A DNA stretch of 45,463 nt, taken from assembly GCF_900188105.1 (NCBI RefSeq), contig NZ_FZNP01000031.1:1-45463 (forward strand). Direction: 5' to 3'. The stretch's first letter is position 1; each line of letters begins with the position of its first letter. The stretch comes from Actinomadura mexicana. GTDB taxonomy: Bacteria > Actinomycetota > Actinomycetes > Streptosporangiales > Streptosporangiaceae. A program made the position numbers and the translations under genes. Of this stretch, positions 7,066 through 13,947 are shown in pieces. The notes beneath the pieces are model-generated. The model was not told the origin of the DNA, ran no database searches, and saw nothing but the letters and a program-made list of their open reading frames with translations.

Positions 7066-8513
7066 GCGTACACCCCCTGTTCCGCGCGCTCAGCGAGGGC
7101 GGCTTCCACGATTTCGCCCATGTATGTCCGGGCCGTCCCCTCCGAGGCGAGCCCGGCCGCCGCGTACAGCTCGCGGGCGAGCTCGGCCACGTACGACCGG
7201 TCGAGGTACCGCGGGTCGCCCTGCTCGCCGAGCCGGGCGTACAGCTCGGCCAGGCGCACCTTCCCCGAGGAGTTCCGCATCACCCGGTCGTAAGCGGTGC
7301 GCGCCTGCCGGAGCTCCTGGTCACGCTCAGCCCGCTCGGCAGCCCACCGCCGTTCGACCGCGTCGACCCGCTGAGCCAGAGCCGTGCGCTCGCGCTCGAC
7401 CTGGCGGAGTTGCTCGGCCGCACGCGCCCGCTCCTGCTCGACCAGCGCGCGAGCCTCCGCCCGCTCCTGCTCGACCAGCGCGGCGGCCTGCTGCTGCACT
7501 TCGCCGGCGGTCTGCTGCGACCACGACCGGGCATCCTCGATCTGCCGCTCTGCCTCCGCCCGCGCCGCGCTGATCTCCTGCTCGGCCCGCTTCCGGGCGG
7601 CCGCGATCTCCTCGGCCGCCTCGCGCCGCGTCTGGTCGGCCTCCTCCCGTGCGGCCGCCTTGATCTCCTCGGCCGCCGCGAGGGCCGCCTCACGCGCACG
7701 GGCCGCAGCCTCTTCGGCGCTGCCCGCCTGCTTGATGGCCCGATCGGCCCGCAGGCTCGCCGCCGTCCGACCGGGCGCGAGCGGCGCCTCATCCCTGACC
7801 CAGTCGAACAGACCGCCCCACGTCGACCGCCAGGCGATGCACATTCGCGCGAGCCACAGGCCGAGCCGCGCGACTAGCCAAGGCAGGCGCAGGAAGCTGG
7901 AGAGCACCGGACTCTCGTCCAGGTCCAGGCCCCGCCGGTTGCTCGCCCAGCGGCGGACCTCCACCACGAAGGACTCCAGCATCCAGGCGAGCGCAATCGG
8001 CGCGATGACGGCGACGAGCACGCCCTCCGGCGAGTGCTGGGCATACATCACCTGCGCGCCCAGCGAGAGCGCGAAGAAGATCAGGACACCGACCCGGGCC
8101 CGCACCGACGAGCGGCCCCGCAGCGCCGCGACCAGCGCGACCAGCGCCATGGCGACCCATCCGGCGTCCGGGAGCGCCGCCGTGATCGCGGCCCGGGTGT
8201 GGTCTCCCCCGTTGTGCGCGAGAGCGAACAGCCGCTGCGACTCGTAGGCGACGTAGCCGGCGCCGACCAGGGCGCCCGCGATGACCAGGCCCGCAACCGA
8301 CAGCAGCGACCCCGACAGCACATCGCGGCCGCCGTCCTTGCGCTCGGCGCGGGACGGCCCGGTGTAGGCGTACTGCCGGATCTCGCGGACACCCGGCTCC
8401 GAGCCCCATGGGGCTCCGGGCGCGATCTGCCCGCCGTTGACCATGTGCGGCGTGACCCGGTCGAGGTCGGCGCTGTCGCCGCCCTTGCGACGCCATAGGC
8501 TTTTGATGCTCAT
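7062..8513 (-). CDS. DUF2637-like membrane/coiled-coil protein (Spd-like)
   Basis: 483 residues from ATG 8513, overlapping both neighbours. Residues 65-180 contain four hydrophobic spans (LLSVAGLVIAGALVGAGYVA; MALVALVAAL; VGVLIFFALSLGAQVMY; VLVAVIAPIALAWMLE), the pattern of DUF2637 proteins, the Streptomyces plasmid-spread type. Residues 265-420 are an Ala/Glu/Arg coiled coil. The C-terminal 70 residues (LAELYARLGEQGDP, LYAAAGLASEGTARTYMGEI) look like a small helical DNA- or protein-binding domain. It probably works at the membrane in intramycelial plasmid transfer beside the coupling protein. Confidence 0.75.
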   Translation of the reverse strand: MSIKSLWRRKGGDSADLDRVTPHMVNGGQIAPGAPWGSEPGVREIRQYAYTGPSRAERKDGGRDVLSGSLLSVAGLVIAGALVGAGYVAYESQRLFALAHNGGDHTRAAITAALPDAGWVAMALVALVAALRGRSSVRARVGVLIFFALSLGAQVMYAQHSPEGVLVAVIAPIALAWMLESFVVEVRRWASNRRGLDLDESPVLSSFLRLPWLVARLGLWLARMCIAWRSTWGGLFDWVRDEAPLAPGRTAASLRADRAIKQAGSAEEAAARAREAALAAAEEIKAAAREEADQTRREAAEEIAAARKRAEQEISAARAEAERQIEDARSWSQQTAGEVQQQAAALVEQERAEARALVEQERARAAEQLRQVERERTALAQRVDAVERRWAAERAERDQELRQARTAYDRVMRNSSGKVRLAELYARLGEQGDPRYLDRSYVAELARELYAAAGLASEGTARTYMGEIVEAALAERAEQGVYA

Positions 8514-8770
8514 CAGTGCTCCTTGCTGATGTGTCGAGGGCTCGGGACGCTGGTCTTTGGCGGAGTGGCGTCCCGGGCCACCTCTTCGGCGAGGTCTCGC
8601 AGCGACGGAAGCGCGCTGTCGAGCGCGGCGTTGACCGCCTCGCCGATCGTCATGTCACGGACCGCCGTGAACAGCCGGAGACGCCGCTCCACGTCGCTGG
8701 CGATGCGGGTCGACAACTTCTCGACCAGCGGCGCCGTAGCCGTTCCGCCTGAAAGCCTGGAAGCTGGCAT
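8513..8770 (-). CDS. Ribbon-helix-helix protein, first gene of transfer operon
   Basis: 85 residues from ATG 8770, preferred over the ATG at 8782 because GGAGG lies four bases before it. The stop overlaps the next start (TGATG). Residues about 17-60 (LSTRIASDVERRLRLFTAVR, then TIGEAVNAALDSALPSLRD) fit a ribbon-helix-helix fold: one strand and two helices. Such proteins are common as relaxosome accessory factors or autorepressors in transfer operons. Either role is possible here. Confidence 0.7.
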   Translation of the reverse strand: MPASRLSGGTATAPLVEKLSTRIASDVERRLRLFTAVRDMTIGEAVNAALDSALPSLRDLAEEVARDATPPKTSVPSPRHISKEH

Positions 8771-8807
8771 TTCACCTCCCATGGATTGCTGACTCGTCTA
8801 CCTGCGA

Positions 8808-8842
8808 TGTCTTGTATAGAGCAGCTAGAGAACGAAAGTCAA
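8808..8842 (-). promoter_or_regulatory. Transfer-operon promoter with GntR operator
   Basis: On the minus strand TTGACT (8837-8842) and TATACA (8813-8818) are spaced 18 bases apart, a good sigma70-type promoter about 45 bases upstream of the RHH start. The 22 bases 8808-8829 covering the -10 box recur exactly, inverted, at 10296-10317 over a second promoter. The shared core CTTGTATAGAGCAG resembles the TGGTCTAGACCA-type sites of HutC-family GntR regulators, and the GntR gene lies between the two copies. Repression of transfer by this GntR protein is inferred. Confidence 0.8.
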
Positions 8843-8858
8843 CGATCTCTGCGAGAAT

Positions 8859-8872
8859 CTTGCCTAGACAAG
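8859..8872. promoter_or_regulatory. Probable GntR autoregulatory operator
   Basis: CTTGCCTAGACAAG is a near-perfect dyad (CTTG..CTAGA.CAAG), 18 bases before the GntR start and just upstream of its ribosome site. Its left half matches the operators at 8811 and 10301. Its position suggests autorepression. Confidence 0.6.
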
Positions 8873-8889
8873 CCAGAGGAGACAGCGAA

Positions 8890-9711
8890 GTGAGTCCAGT
8901 GAGCAGAGGCCGAGACGCCGCGCTCGGCGATATCAAGAGCCGCATAGCCGATCGGCTGCGTCAGGGGATCGCGGCCGGGACCTACCGGCCCGGTGACCCC
9001 CTGCCCAGTACCAACGAGCTCGCCGCCGACGAGGACGCAGCCCCCATGACGGTCCGGGCGGCCTACGCGATGCTCATCAGCGAGGGCCTGGTGATCAGCG
9101 TCCCGCGCAAGGGGTTCTTCGTGCGTGAGACGCTCGCGATGACCTGGCATATGAACGCTTGGCAGGACCCGCGGCGACTGGAGAAGGTTCCGCTCGACGG
9201 CTGGACCGCCGACGTTGAGGCCGCGGGTTTCGTTGGGCGGCAGACCATCGAGGTGCGCATGGTCACCGCCGATCACTGCATCGGCGGGCACACTCTCGGC
9301 GAGCTCCTGGACCTTCCTGCCGGCGAGCCGGTGGCCGTGCGCGGCCGTGTCCGCTTCATCGGCCGTCCCGAGAACGGAGGCACCGAGCCGGAGTCGATCG
9401 CCGATAGCTACTACCCGTACGCGCTGATCCGCGACACCGCGATCACCCGGCCCGAAAGCGTCAACACCGCGGCGATCCTCACCGAGCTCGGCGCCGCGCT
9501 GCACCACTACGACGACGAGCTCATCCCCCGCCTCGCCACCCAGGCCGAGGCGCAGCAGCTCCAACTACCGCCCAGCACCGCCGTATTGGAGATCATCCGA
9601 TCGGGCTACACCAGCGAGGGCCGCCCCGTACTGATCCAGCACATGATTCGCCCCGGGCAGGGAAGCCGCTTCATCTACCACGTCAGCTACCCGGAGACCG
9701 ACGAGCGATGA
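8890..9711 (+). CDS. GntR-family (HutC subfamily) transcriptional repressor
   Basis: 273 residues from GTG 8890, which has GAGGAGA upstream; the earlier in-frame start at 8812 falls inside the promoter. Residues about 10-75 are a winged helix-turn-helix (IKSRIADRLRQGIAAGTYRP, GDPLPSTNELA, TVRAAYAMLISEGLV). Residues about 100-265 are a UTRA effector domain (VRGRVRF, YYPYALI, PVLIQHMI). KorSA of pSAM2 and TraR-type proteins of Streptomyces plasmids are GntR repressors of transfer genes. The matching operators over the transfer promoter and over 10284 support the same role here. It overlaps the GNAT gene (ATGA). Confidence 0.85.
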   Translation: MSPVSRGRDAALGDIKSRIADRLRQGIAAGTYRPGDPLPSTNELAADEDAAPMTVRAAYAMLISEGLVISVPRKGFFVRETLAMTWHMNAWQDPRRLEKVPLDGWTADVEAAGFVGRQTIEVRMVTADHCIGGHTLGELLDLPAGEPVAVRGRVRFIGRPENGGTEPESIADSYYPYALIRDTAITRPESVNTAAILTELGAALHHYDDELIPRLATQAEAQQLQLPPSTAVLEIIRSGYTSEGRPVLIQHMIRPGQGSRFIYHVSYPETDER

Positions 9712-10247
9712 CCTCCCCCTATGTGCTGCGCCACGCCGAGGCCGGCGACGTGCCCGCCATGGTCGCGATGCGCCGCGAGGCCGAGCAGTGGCTCGCCGAA
9801 CGCGGCATCGAGCAGTGGACCGCGAAATGGACGACAGTCGGCGCTGAGAAGCTCGAACGCGCCGCACGCCAGCGCCGCGCGTGGGTACTCCAAGACGCCG
9901 GCGCCGTAGTCGCCACGGTGACGCTCGGCGGCCCCGACGAAGACCTCTGGCACGTCGAAGACGGCCCCGCCCTCTACCTCTACAAGCTCATGGTGGCCCG
10001 CAGCCACAGCGGGCGAGGCATCGGCGAAATGCTCCTCGATTGGGCATGCGACCAGGCCGCCCGCTACCGCTACCCCGCCCTGCGCCTGGACATCTGGCCG
10101 AACAACCACAGACTCGGCACCTACTACGAGTCCACCGGGTTCCGGCACGTCCGCACCGTCGACGTACCGGGCCGCGACACCGGGCGCCTCTACGAGCGCC
10201 CCGCGGCCCACGCCTCCCCGGCCTGCCTCGCCCAGCTCGGCCAGTAG
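9708..10247 (+). CDS. GNAT-family N-acetyltransferase
   Basis: 179 residues from ATG 9708 within the GntR stop (ATGA), so coupled to the repressor. The fold signature runs from YVLRHAEAGDVPAMVAMRRE at the N-terminus to motif A near residues 95-120 (LYKLMVARSHSGRGIGEMLL), where R-x-x-G-R-G-I-G is the acetyl-CoA pyrophosphate loop. Motif B follows (LRLDIWPNNHRLGTYYESTG). The substrate is unknown. Pairing of GntR and GNAT genes is seen in other actinomycete mobile elements. A role in modifying the regulator or a small signal is speculative. Confidence 0.85.
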   Translation: MTSPYVLRHAEAGDVPAMVAMRREAEQWLAERGIEQWTAKWTTVGAEKLERAARQRRAWVLQDAGAVVATVTLGGPDEDLWHVEDGPALYLYKLMVARSHSGRGIGEMLLDWACDQAARYRYPALRLDIWPNNHRLGTYYESTGFRHVRTVDVPGRDTGRLYERPAAHASPACLAQLGQ

Positions 10248-10283
10248 AGGCACACTCCCCCGCTGTGAATCCAACAGAACCCA

Positions 10284-10317
10284 TTGACGGCCTTATCTAG
10301 CTGCTCTATACAAGACA
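10284..10317 (+). promoter_or_regulatory. GntR-controlled promoter for two micro-genes
   Basis: TTGACG at 10284-10289, a 17-base spacer and TATACA at 10307-10312 form a near-consensus promoter. The -10 box lies within the 22-base copy (10296-10317) of the operator that also covers the transfer-operon promoter at 8808-8829. The two promoters point away from each other and flank the GntR-GNAT pair, so one repressor can silence both. Confidence 0.85.
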
Positions 10318-10395
10318 GAGCAGAAGTAAAAGCCCGGAGCGTCGACATCCGCCAAGACACCACGCCCCGGGCCTACCTCGAAAGGCAGGACCAGT

Positions 10396-10512
10396 ATGTC
10401 CGATCAGCGCACCAGCAGCGGCGGGACGGCCACCACCAGCACCAAGGGCATGTACGGCAAGGGGCTTCCCCACGGCGGCGAGGACCGCAAGGGCAAGGGC
10501 AAGGGCAAGTGA
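10396..10512 (+). CDS. 38-residue basic micro-protein
   Basis: ATG 10396 follows AGGCAGGA (10383-10390) and reads 38 codons to TGA 10510-10512. The product starts MSDQRTSSGGTATT, has KGMYGKGLPHGGEDRK in the middle, and ends in a (Gly-Lys) repeat. It is Gly/Ser/Thr-rich, strongly basic at the end and probably disordered. It is the first gene after the GntR-controlled promoter and overlaps the next gene (GTGA). The function is unknown. Its regulation suggests a transfer-related or DNA-binding accessory role. Confidence 0.65.
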   Translation: MSDQRTSSGGTATTSTKGMYGKGLPHGGEDRKGKGKGK

Positions 10513-10646
10513 GCAGCAAGGCGTGTTGCCCCAAGTGCAACACCAACCGCAACGTCACTGACCTAGGGCGTGCCGGCGGCAGCGGCCCCAGCCAAGACGT
10601 GTGGAGATGTGACGACCACGGGGAGTTCCGCACCCCCGCCCGCTGA
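10509..10646 (+). CDS. 45-residue zinc-ribbon micro-protein
   Basis: The GTG at 10509 overlaps the preceding stop (GTGA). The 45 residues contain CCPKC at positions 6-10, CDDHGEF near position 35, and a DLGRAGGSG loop between. The Cys/Cys...Cys/His pattern fits a small treble-clef or zinc-ribbon fold. It is co-transcribed with the basic micro-protein from the promoter at 10284 and is followed by a terminator at 10665. No specific family is recognised. Confidence 0.65.
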   Translation: MSSKACCPKCNTNRNVTDLGRAGGSGPSQDVWRCDDHGEFRTPAR

Positions 10647-10664
10647 GCGTCCCCATCCCAGAAT

Positions 10665-10694
10665 GTGGCCGTCCCCCATCAGGGGGGCGGCCAC
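10665..10694 (+). terminator. Hairpin terminator after micro-genes
   Basis: GTGGCCG at 10665-10671 pairs with CGGCCAC at 10688-10694, with a C-run/G-run inner stem and an ATCA loop. It lies 19 bases after the stop at 10646 and insulates the parA region. Confidence 0.8.
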
Positions 10695-10762
10695 ACCGCT
10701 TTGTGGTGGCCTTAGTCATGAGGCGTGGCCCCTCCCCCGGCGGTCTGGCACTCTGAGTCGCT

Positions 10763-11470
10763 ATGGACGTCGAGATCACGACGATCGCCGCCTGGAAGGG
10801 TGGCGTTGGCAAGACAACGCTTGCGTACGAGCTCGCATACCTACTGGATGCCGTGCTCGTTGACTTCGACTGGGACGCCGGCGGCGCCTCCAAAGCATGG
10901 GGCTACCGACACGAGGTCAGGCAAAAGGCGCCCTTGCTGGATGCGCTGGAGTCTGGCCGCACCCCGACGCCGCTGAGCGGCGGCCCCCGGAAACCTGATC
11001 TTCTGCCCTCGCACCCGGATTTCGCGGTCAACCAGCCCGAGCCGGAGGAGCTCGGCGAGCACCTCAGCCGGTGGGCAGCCGAATGGGGCCGCCCGGTCGT
11101 CGCCGACACCCACCCCGGGGGCGGCGATGCGACCTACGGGGCAATGTCCGTGTCCCGGTGCGTGGTCGTCCCCTCCGTCCTGGCGACCAAGGAACTCAGC
11201 GCCCTGGAGGGCATGCTCCAAGAAGTCCCGGACTATCCACTCCTCCTAGTCCCCAACATGGTCAGGGCTCCGAAGGCCAAGCACCGCCGGAAGTTCAGCG
11301 AGCTCGCGACCGAAGCGCAGGTCCCGGTCGCAACCCCCATCCCCTGGTGTACCTGGATCCCGGACCGCCAGCTCAGAATCGCGATCACGTCCGAGCCCGT
11401 CCCCAAACGCGCCGCCGACTACGCGGACAAGGTCCGAGCAGTCGCCGACGCGGTACGGCAGTATTCGTAG
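10763..11470 (+). CDS. parA: ParA-family partition ATPase
   Basis: 235 residues from ATG 10763. The N-terminus carries the deviant Walker A KGGVGKTT (Lys 11, Gly, Gly, Val, Gly, Lys 16), followed by the switch region VLVDFDWDAGG near residues 32-42. VVADTHPGGG near residue 112 sits at the Walker B position. The length is close to small plasmid-type ParA proteins without an N-terminal HTH. Such ATPases bind DNA non-specifically as dimers and drive plasmid copies apart when stimulated by a centromere-binding partner. That partner is probably the next gene, two bases away. This supports a stable low-copy plasmid. Confidence 0.9.
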   Translation: MDVEITTIAAWKGGVGKTTLAYELAYLLDAVLVDFDWDAGGASKAWGYRHEVRQKAPLLDALESGRTPTPLSGGPRKPDLLPSHPDFAVNQPEPEELGEHLSRWAAEWGRPVVADTHPGGGDATYGAMSVSRCVVVPSVLATKELSALEGMLQEVPDYPLLLVPNMVRAPKAKHRRKFSELATEAQVPVATPIPWCTWIPDRQLRIAITSEPVPKRAADYADKVRAVADAVRQYS

Positions 11471-11472
11471 TC

Positions 11473-12309
11473 ATGTCGGGACTAGACGACCTTGAAGCCC
11501 AGGCCGAGCAACGGCGCCGCACCCGTACGCCACCGCCGCCGCGCAACCCTCACGGTACGAAGGCGAACGTCCAGCCGAGTGCAGCCGGGCTCGCGTCCCT
11601 GACGGCCGAGTCTGTGGCCCGCGCCCTGCCGGCGCCCCACGAGCCGACCGCCAGCACGCCGACCCTCGCCGCAGCCGAGCGCAACGAGCTCGGCCGCTGC
11701 GAGACGGCTCTCCGCGCGGCAGACGTCGCGTTCTGGATCCGCGGCCGCATGTTCCAGACCATCCGGGACGCCCGGCTGTACCGCGAGACTCACGCGACGT
11801 TCGAGGAGTACTGCCTCCAGACCTGGCAGCGCACGGCTCGGCGCGTCAACCAGTTCATCGAGGCGTGGCCGCTCGCCGAGCGGCTCATCCTGGAGTTGGG
11901 AACAATTGTTCCCAAGATCAACGAGGGGCAGGTGCGTGCCCTCCTCCCCCTCGCGGACGAACACGGCGACGCCGCCGCCGTCCACCTGTACCGCGCGCTC
12001 GCTCAGGCGGACGTCCAGGTGACTGCTGAGGTGATCAAGGCCGTGATCCGGCTACTTCCGGTCGGTCCATGGGACGACGCGAACGCAGACAAGGCCGTCG
12101 CTGCCTATCTCGTCGGCCCGCGCGTCCTGCCTGCGGCCAACAAACGCGAGCAGCCCGACCAGTGGGCAACCACCCTCGCCCAGATCACCAAGGGCGTTGA
12201 CCGACTCGCCGCCGCCGCGGCGGACGACCCCGAGCGCGCCCGCACCGTCGCCGACAGCCTGGAGGCGGCCGCGGCGAAGATCCGCGCTCGCCTCCCCCAA
12301 GGCGCATAG
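11473..12309 (+). CDS. ParB-like centromere-binding protein
   Basis: 278 residues from ATG 11473, two bases after parA. Residues 1-60 are basic and disordered, the place where ParB partners usually hold their ParA-stimulating arginine. Residues about 75-150 (AFWIRGRMFQTIRDARLYRE, THATFEEYCLQTWQRTARR, VNQFIEAWPLAERL) form the helical DNA-binding module shared by KorB-like and many phage/plasmid regulators. The C-terminal third is Ala-rich and helical, suited to dimerisation. Typical ParB CTP-binding motifs are not visible, so this is a partition partner by context. A 20-bp perfect palindrome lies within the gene at 11896. Confidence 0.7.
   Translation: MSGLDDLEAQAEQRRRTRTPPPPRNPHGTKANVQPSAAGLASLTAESVARALPAPHEPTASTPTLAAAERNELGRCETALRAADVAFWIRGRMFQTIRDARLYRETHATFEEYCLQTWQRTARRVNQFIEAWPLAERLILELGTIVPKINEGQVRALLPLADEHGDAAAVHLYRALAQADVQVTAEVIKAVIRLLPVGPWDDANADKAVAAYLVGPRVLPAANKREQPDQWATTLAQITKGVDRLAAAAADDPERARTVADSLEAAAAKIRARLPQGA
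11896..11915. promoter_or_regulatory. 20-bp perfect palindrome inside parB-like gene
   Basis: TTGGGAACAATTGTTCCCAA is a perfect inverted repeat with an AT centre in a GC-rich coding region; it encodes the Leu-Gly-Thr-Ile-Val-Pro-Lys segment. Size and symmetry match known parS sites (14-16 bp palindromes), although the bases differ from the chromosomal GTTTCACGTGAAAC. It is a candidate centromere or operator for the partition protein. It could also reflect conserved amino acids by chance. Confidence 0.5.
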
Positions 12310-12348
12310 CTCCGGGGCCGGAGTGCGCCGATCCCGTGCAAGCGAGAA

Positions 12349-12385
12349 GACGGCCCCCGCCGGGTGCATCTCGGCGGGGGCCGTC
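12349..12385. terminator. Bidirectional terminator after parAB
   Basis: A 14-bp perfect stem (GACGGCCCCCGCCG at 12349-12362, mate at 12372-12385) with a nine-base loop. It lies between the convergent parB-like gene (ends 12309) and the minus-strand gene ending at 12429. Confidence 0.85.
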
Positions 12386-12428
12386 GCGGGACGGAAGCCA
12401 CGGCAGGGGGTCCGTGGTCCCAGAGAAT

Positions 12429-13046
12429 CTATCCGTCCCGCAGATCGGGGCCCGCGCCGTAGCCGGCGCGGTGGGTGCCGAAGTCGAGCTCATGACGGCG
12501 GCCGCCGTCATGGACACCGATGGAGCGGAACCGCGCGGCGAGGAGATCAAGGCGGCGGCGGGCCTCAGGCCCGGGGATCCAGTACCGAGCCGGCGGGGTG
12601 CCCCACCCGGCCGCCCGGTAGCAGTGATCGGTGTAGTCACCCGGCTCCCACCGGTACCGCTCGCGGGATGTGGCGTGGGCGAGGGTGATCCGGGTGCGGG
12701 TCTGGATCCGGAGCCACACGGTGTACTGCGCGAGAAGCGCGTGCACCATCTCGTCTACCGGCGCGCTGACGGCGATCTCAGCGCCGTACTCGGCTCCTGC
12801 GGTGAGCTCGTGCAGGGCCGCCTTGAGGGCCAGGACCCGGAGCGCCTCGCCGAACAGCGGGGCGCCGTCGTCGGTGAAGCCCCAGCGGACCACGATCCCC
12901 ACGCCGCCGAGCGTGGACCAGTAGTCCGGGTGGCGGTGGGTCGCCTCCGCGAGGTGGACCACATCGGGATCGGCGCGCAGCGCGGCGAGGATCTCGGCCG
13001 CGCGGACACCGACCAGGGCGGGCGGGGGCCAGTCGACATTCAGCAC
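12429..13046 (-). CDS. Hypothetical protein, last gene of minus operon
   Basis: 205 residues from GTG 13046, overlapping the previous stop by seven bases. No family is recognised. The protein has several Trp/Tyr/His residues (HRHPDYWSTLGGVGIVVRWG, YRWEPGDYTDHCYRAAGWGT), no membrane segment and an Arg/His-rich C-terminus. A mixed alpha/beta soluble fold seems likely. It is the third gene of a tightly overlapping operon that diverges from the HTH/TPR regulator at 13948, and probably falls under its control. Confidence 0.6.
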   Translation of the reverse strand: MLNVDWPPPALVGVRAAEILAALRADPDVVHLAEATHRHPDYWSTLGGVGIVVRWGFTDDGAPLFGEALRVLALKAALHELTAGAEYGAEIAVSAPVDEMVHALLAQYTVWLRIQTRTRITLAHATSRERYRWEPGDYTDHCYRAAGWGTPPARYWIPGPEARRRLDLLAARFRSIGVHDGGRRHELDFGTHRAGYGAGPDLRDG

Positions 13047-13492
13047 GCGCGCCCCAGCCCTTCGCCGCGGTGCTGCGGGCCGGCCGCAGGGCCACCGGGG
13101 ATCCAGCCCCCGGCGCGGCCCCGGGCGATGCAGGGCTCAGCCGCCCGGGAGGGCTCGGGGTGGTAACCGTGGCGGTGCGGCCCGCCCGGGTCCGCACCGC
13201 CACGGCGGTCAACAAGGCCCCGGGCCTGGGCCTCACGTTCGGCCTCGCGCATGGCCGTCGCCAGGGTCTGCGGGTCGGCGCCAGCGAGCGCGAGCGCCGG
13301 GCACGAGGGCCACGCTGCGTATGCCCAGATTTGCCGGGACGCGGGCCCGTACATGACGACCCAGCCGGGCGAGGTCAGCGCGAGCTGCTCGGCCGCCGCG
13401 CGGCCCCGCCTGAGCGCCTCGCGCTCGGCCTGCCGCCGCCGCGCCTTCTCCCGGGCGGCCTCCCGCGCCGTCTCCGGCGTCCGGCCCCTCAC
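13040..13492 (-). CDS. Small hypothetical protein of HTH-linked operon
   Basis: 150 residues from GTG 13492 (GTGA overlap). The N-terminal 40 residues are a highly basic helix (ARREKARRRQAEREALRRG-like). Residues 40-65 (SPGWVVMYGPASRQIWAYAA) resemble the 'PGW.v....g..WyA' segment of the neighbouring 93-residue protein. The last 50 residues are Gly/Pro/Arg-rich and may be disordered. Small proteins with this segment are common beside XRE-type regulators in actinomycetes. The function is unknown. Confidence 0.55.
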   Translation of the reverse strand: MRGRTPETAREAAREKARRRQAEREALRRGRAAAEQLALTSPGWVVMYGPASRQIWAYAAWPSCPALALAGADPQTLATAMREAEREAQARGLVDRRGGADPGGPHRHGYHPEPSRAAEPCIARGRAGGWIPGGPAAGPQHRGEGLGRAC

Positions 13493-13770
13493 CGGTCCTC
13501 ACCGCCGTCCGATGCGGCGGCCTCAACCTCGGCACGGCGAGCCTGGAGCACCTCACCCTGGAGGACGAGCACGCGGCGCAGCTCGCGCAGGTCGCTCCCG
13601 TCCACGGTCTCGCAGACGTGGCCCTTCCGGAGCTCCTTGGGCAGGTGGGTCCGGCGGGTCGCGTACCAGTGCCCGCCGTCGCTCGCCCAGATCGACCAGT
13701 CCGGGAACTCCTCCGCGAGCGCCGTGCGCTCAGCGGCCGGAGAGGGAGGGCGTACCGTCCTGCCGGTCAT
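13489..13770 (-). CDS. Small protein with FPDWSIW motif, first in operon
   Basis: 93 residues from ATG 13770. EEFPDWSIWASDGGHWYATR near residues 20-40 is the recognisable core of a widespread short actinobacterial family found next to HTH regulators. The second half is a helical region (DLRELRRVLVLQGEVLQARR). It starts 178 bases from the divergent regulator, with which it shares a promoter region. The function of the family is unknown. A small partner or target of the regulator is a reasonable guess. Confidence 0.65.
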   Translation of the reverse strand: MTGRTVRPPSPAAERTALAEEFPDWSIWASDGGHWYATRRTHLPKELRKGHVCETVDGSDLRELRRVLVLQGEVLQARRAEVEAAASDGGEDR

Positions 13771-13862
13771 CTGTCATCACCTGCTGTCGGCTCTGGAATC
13801 GGGCTCATGGGGACCGTCCCGGCCACGATGGGCTGTCGTGATGTGGTCACCATCAGTGAATC

Positions 13863-13878
13863 TGTGGCAGCCGCCACA
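13863..13878. promoter_or_regulatory. Inverted repeat in divergent promoter region
   Basis: TGTGGC-AGCC-GCCACA, with 6-bp perfect arms, lies between the divergent small-protein operon (13770, minus) and the HTH/TPR gene (13948, plus). It is a candidate operator for that regulator. No clear -35/-10 pair was assigned. Confidence 0.4.
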
Positions 13879-13947
13879 TCTCCAGGGGGAGACTGGCGGA
13901 GGGCAGGGGAGGGAACCCTCCCCCCGGCGTCGGAAGGTGCATCGCAG

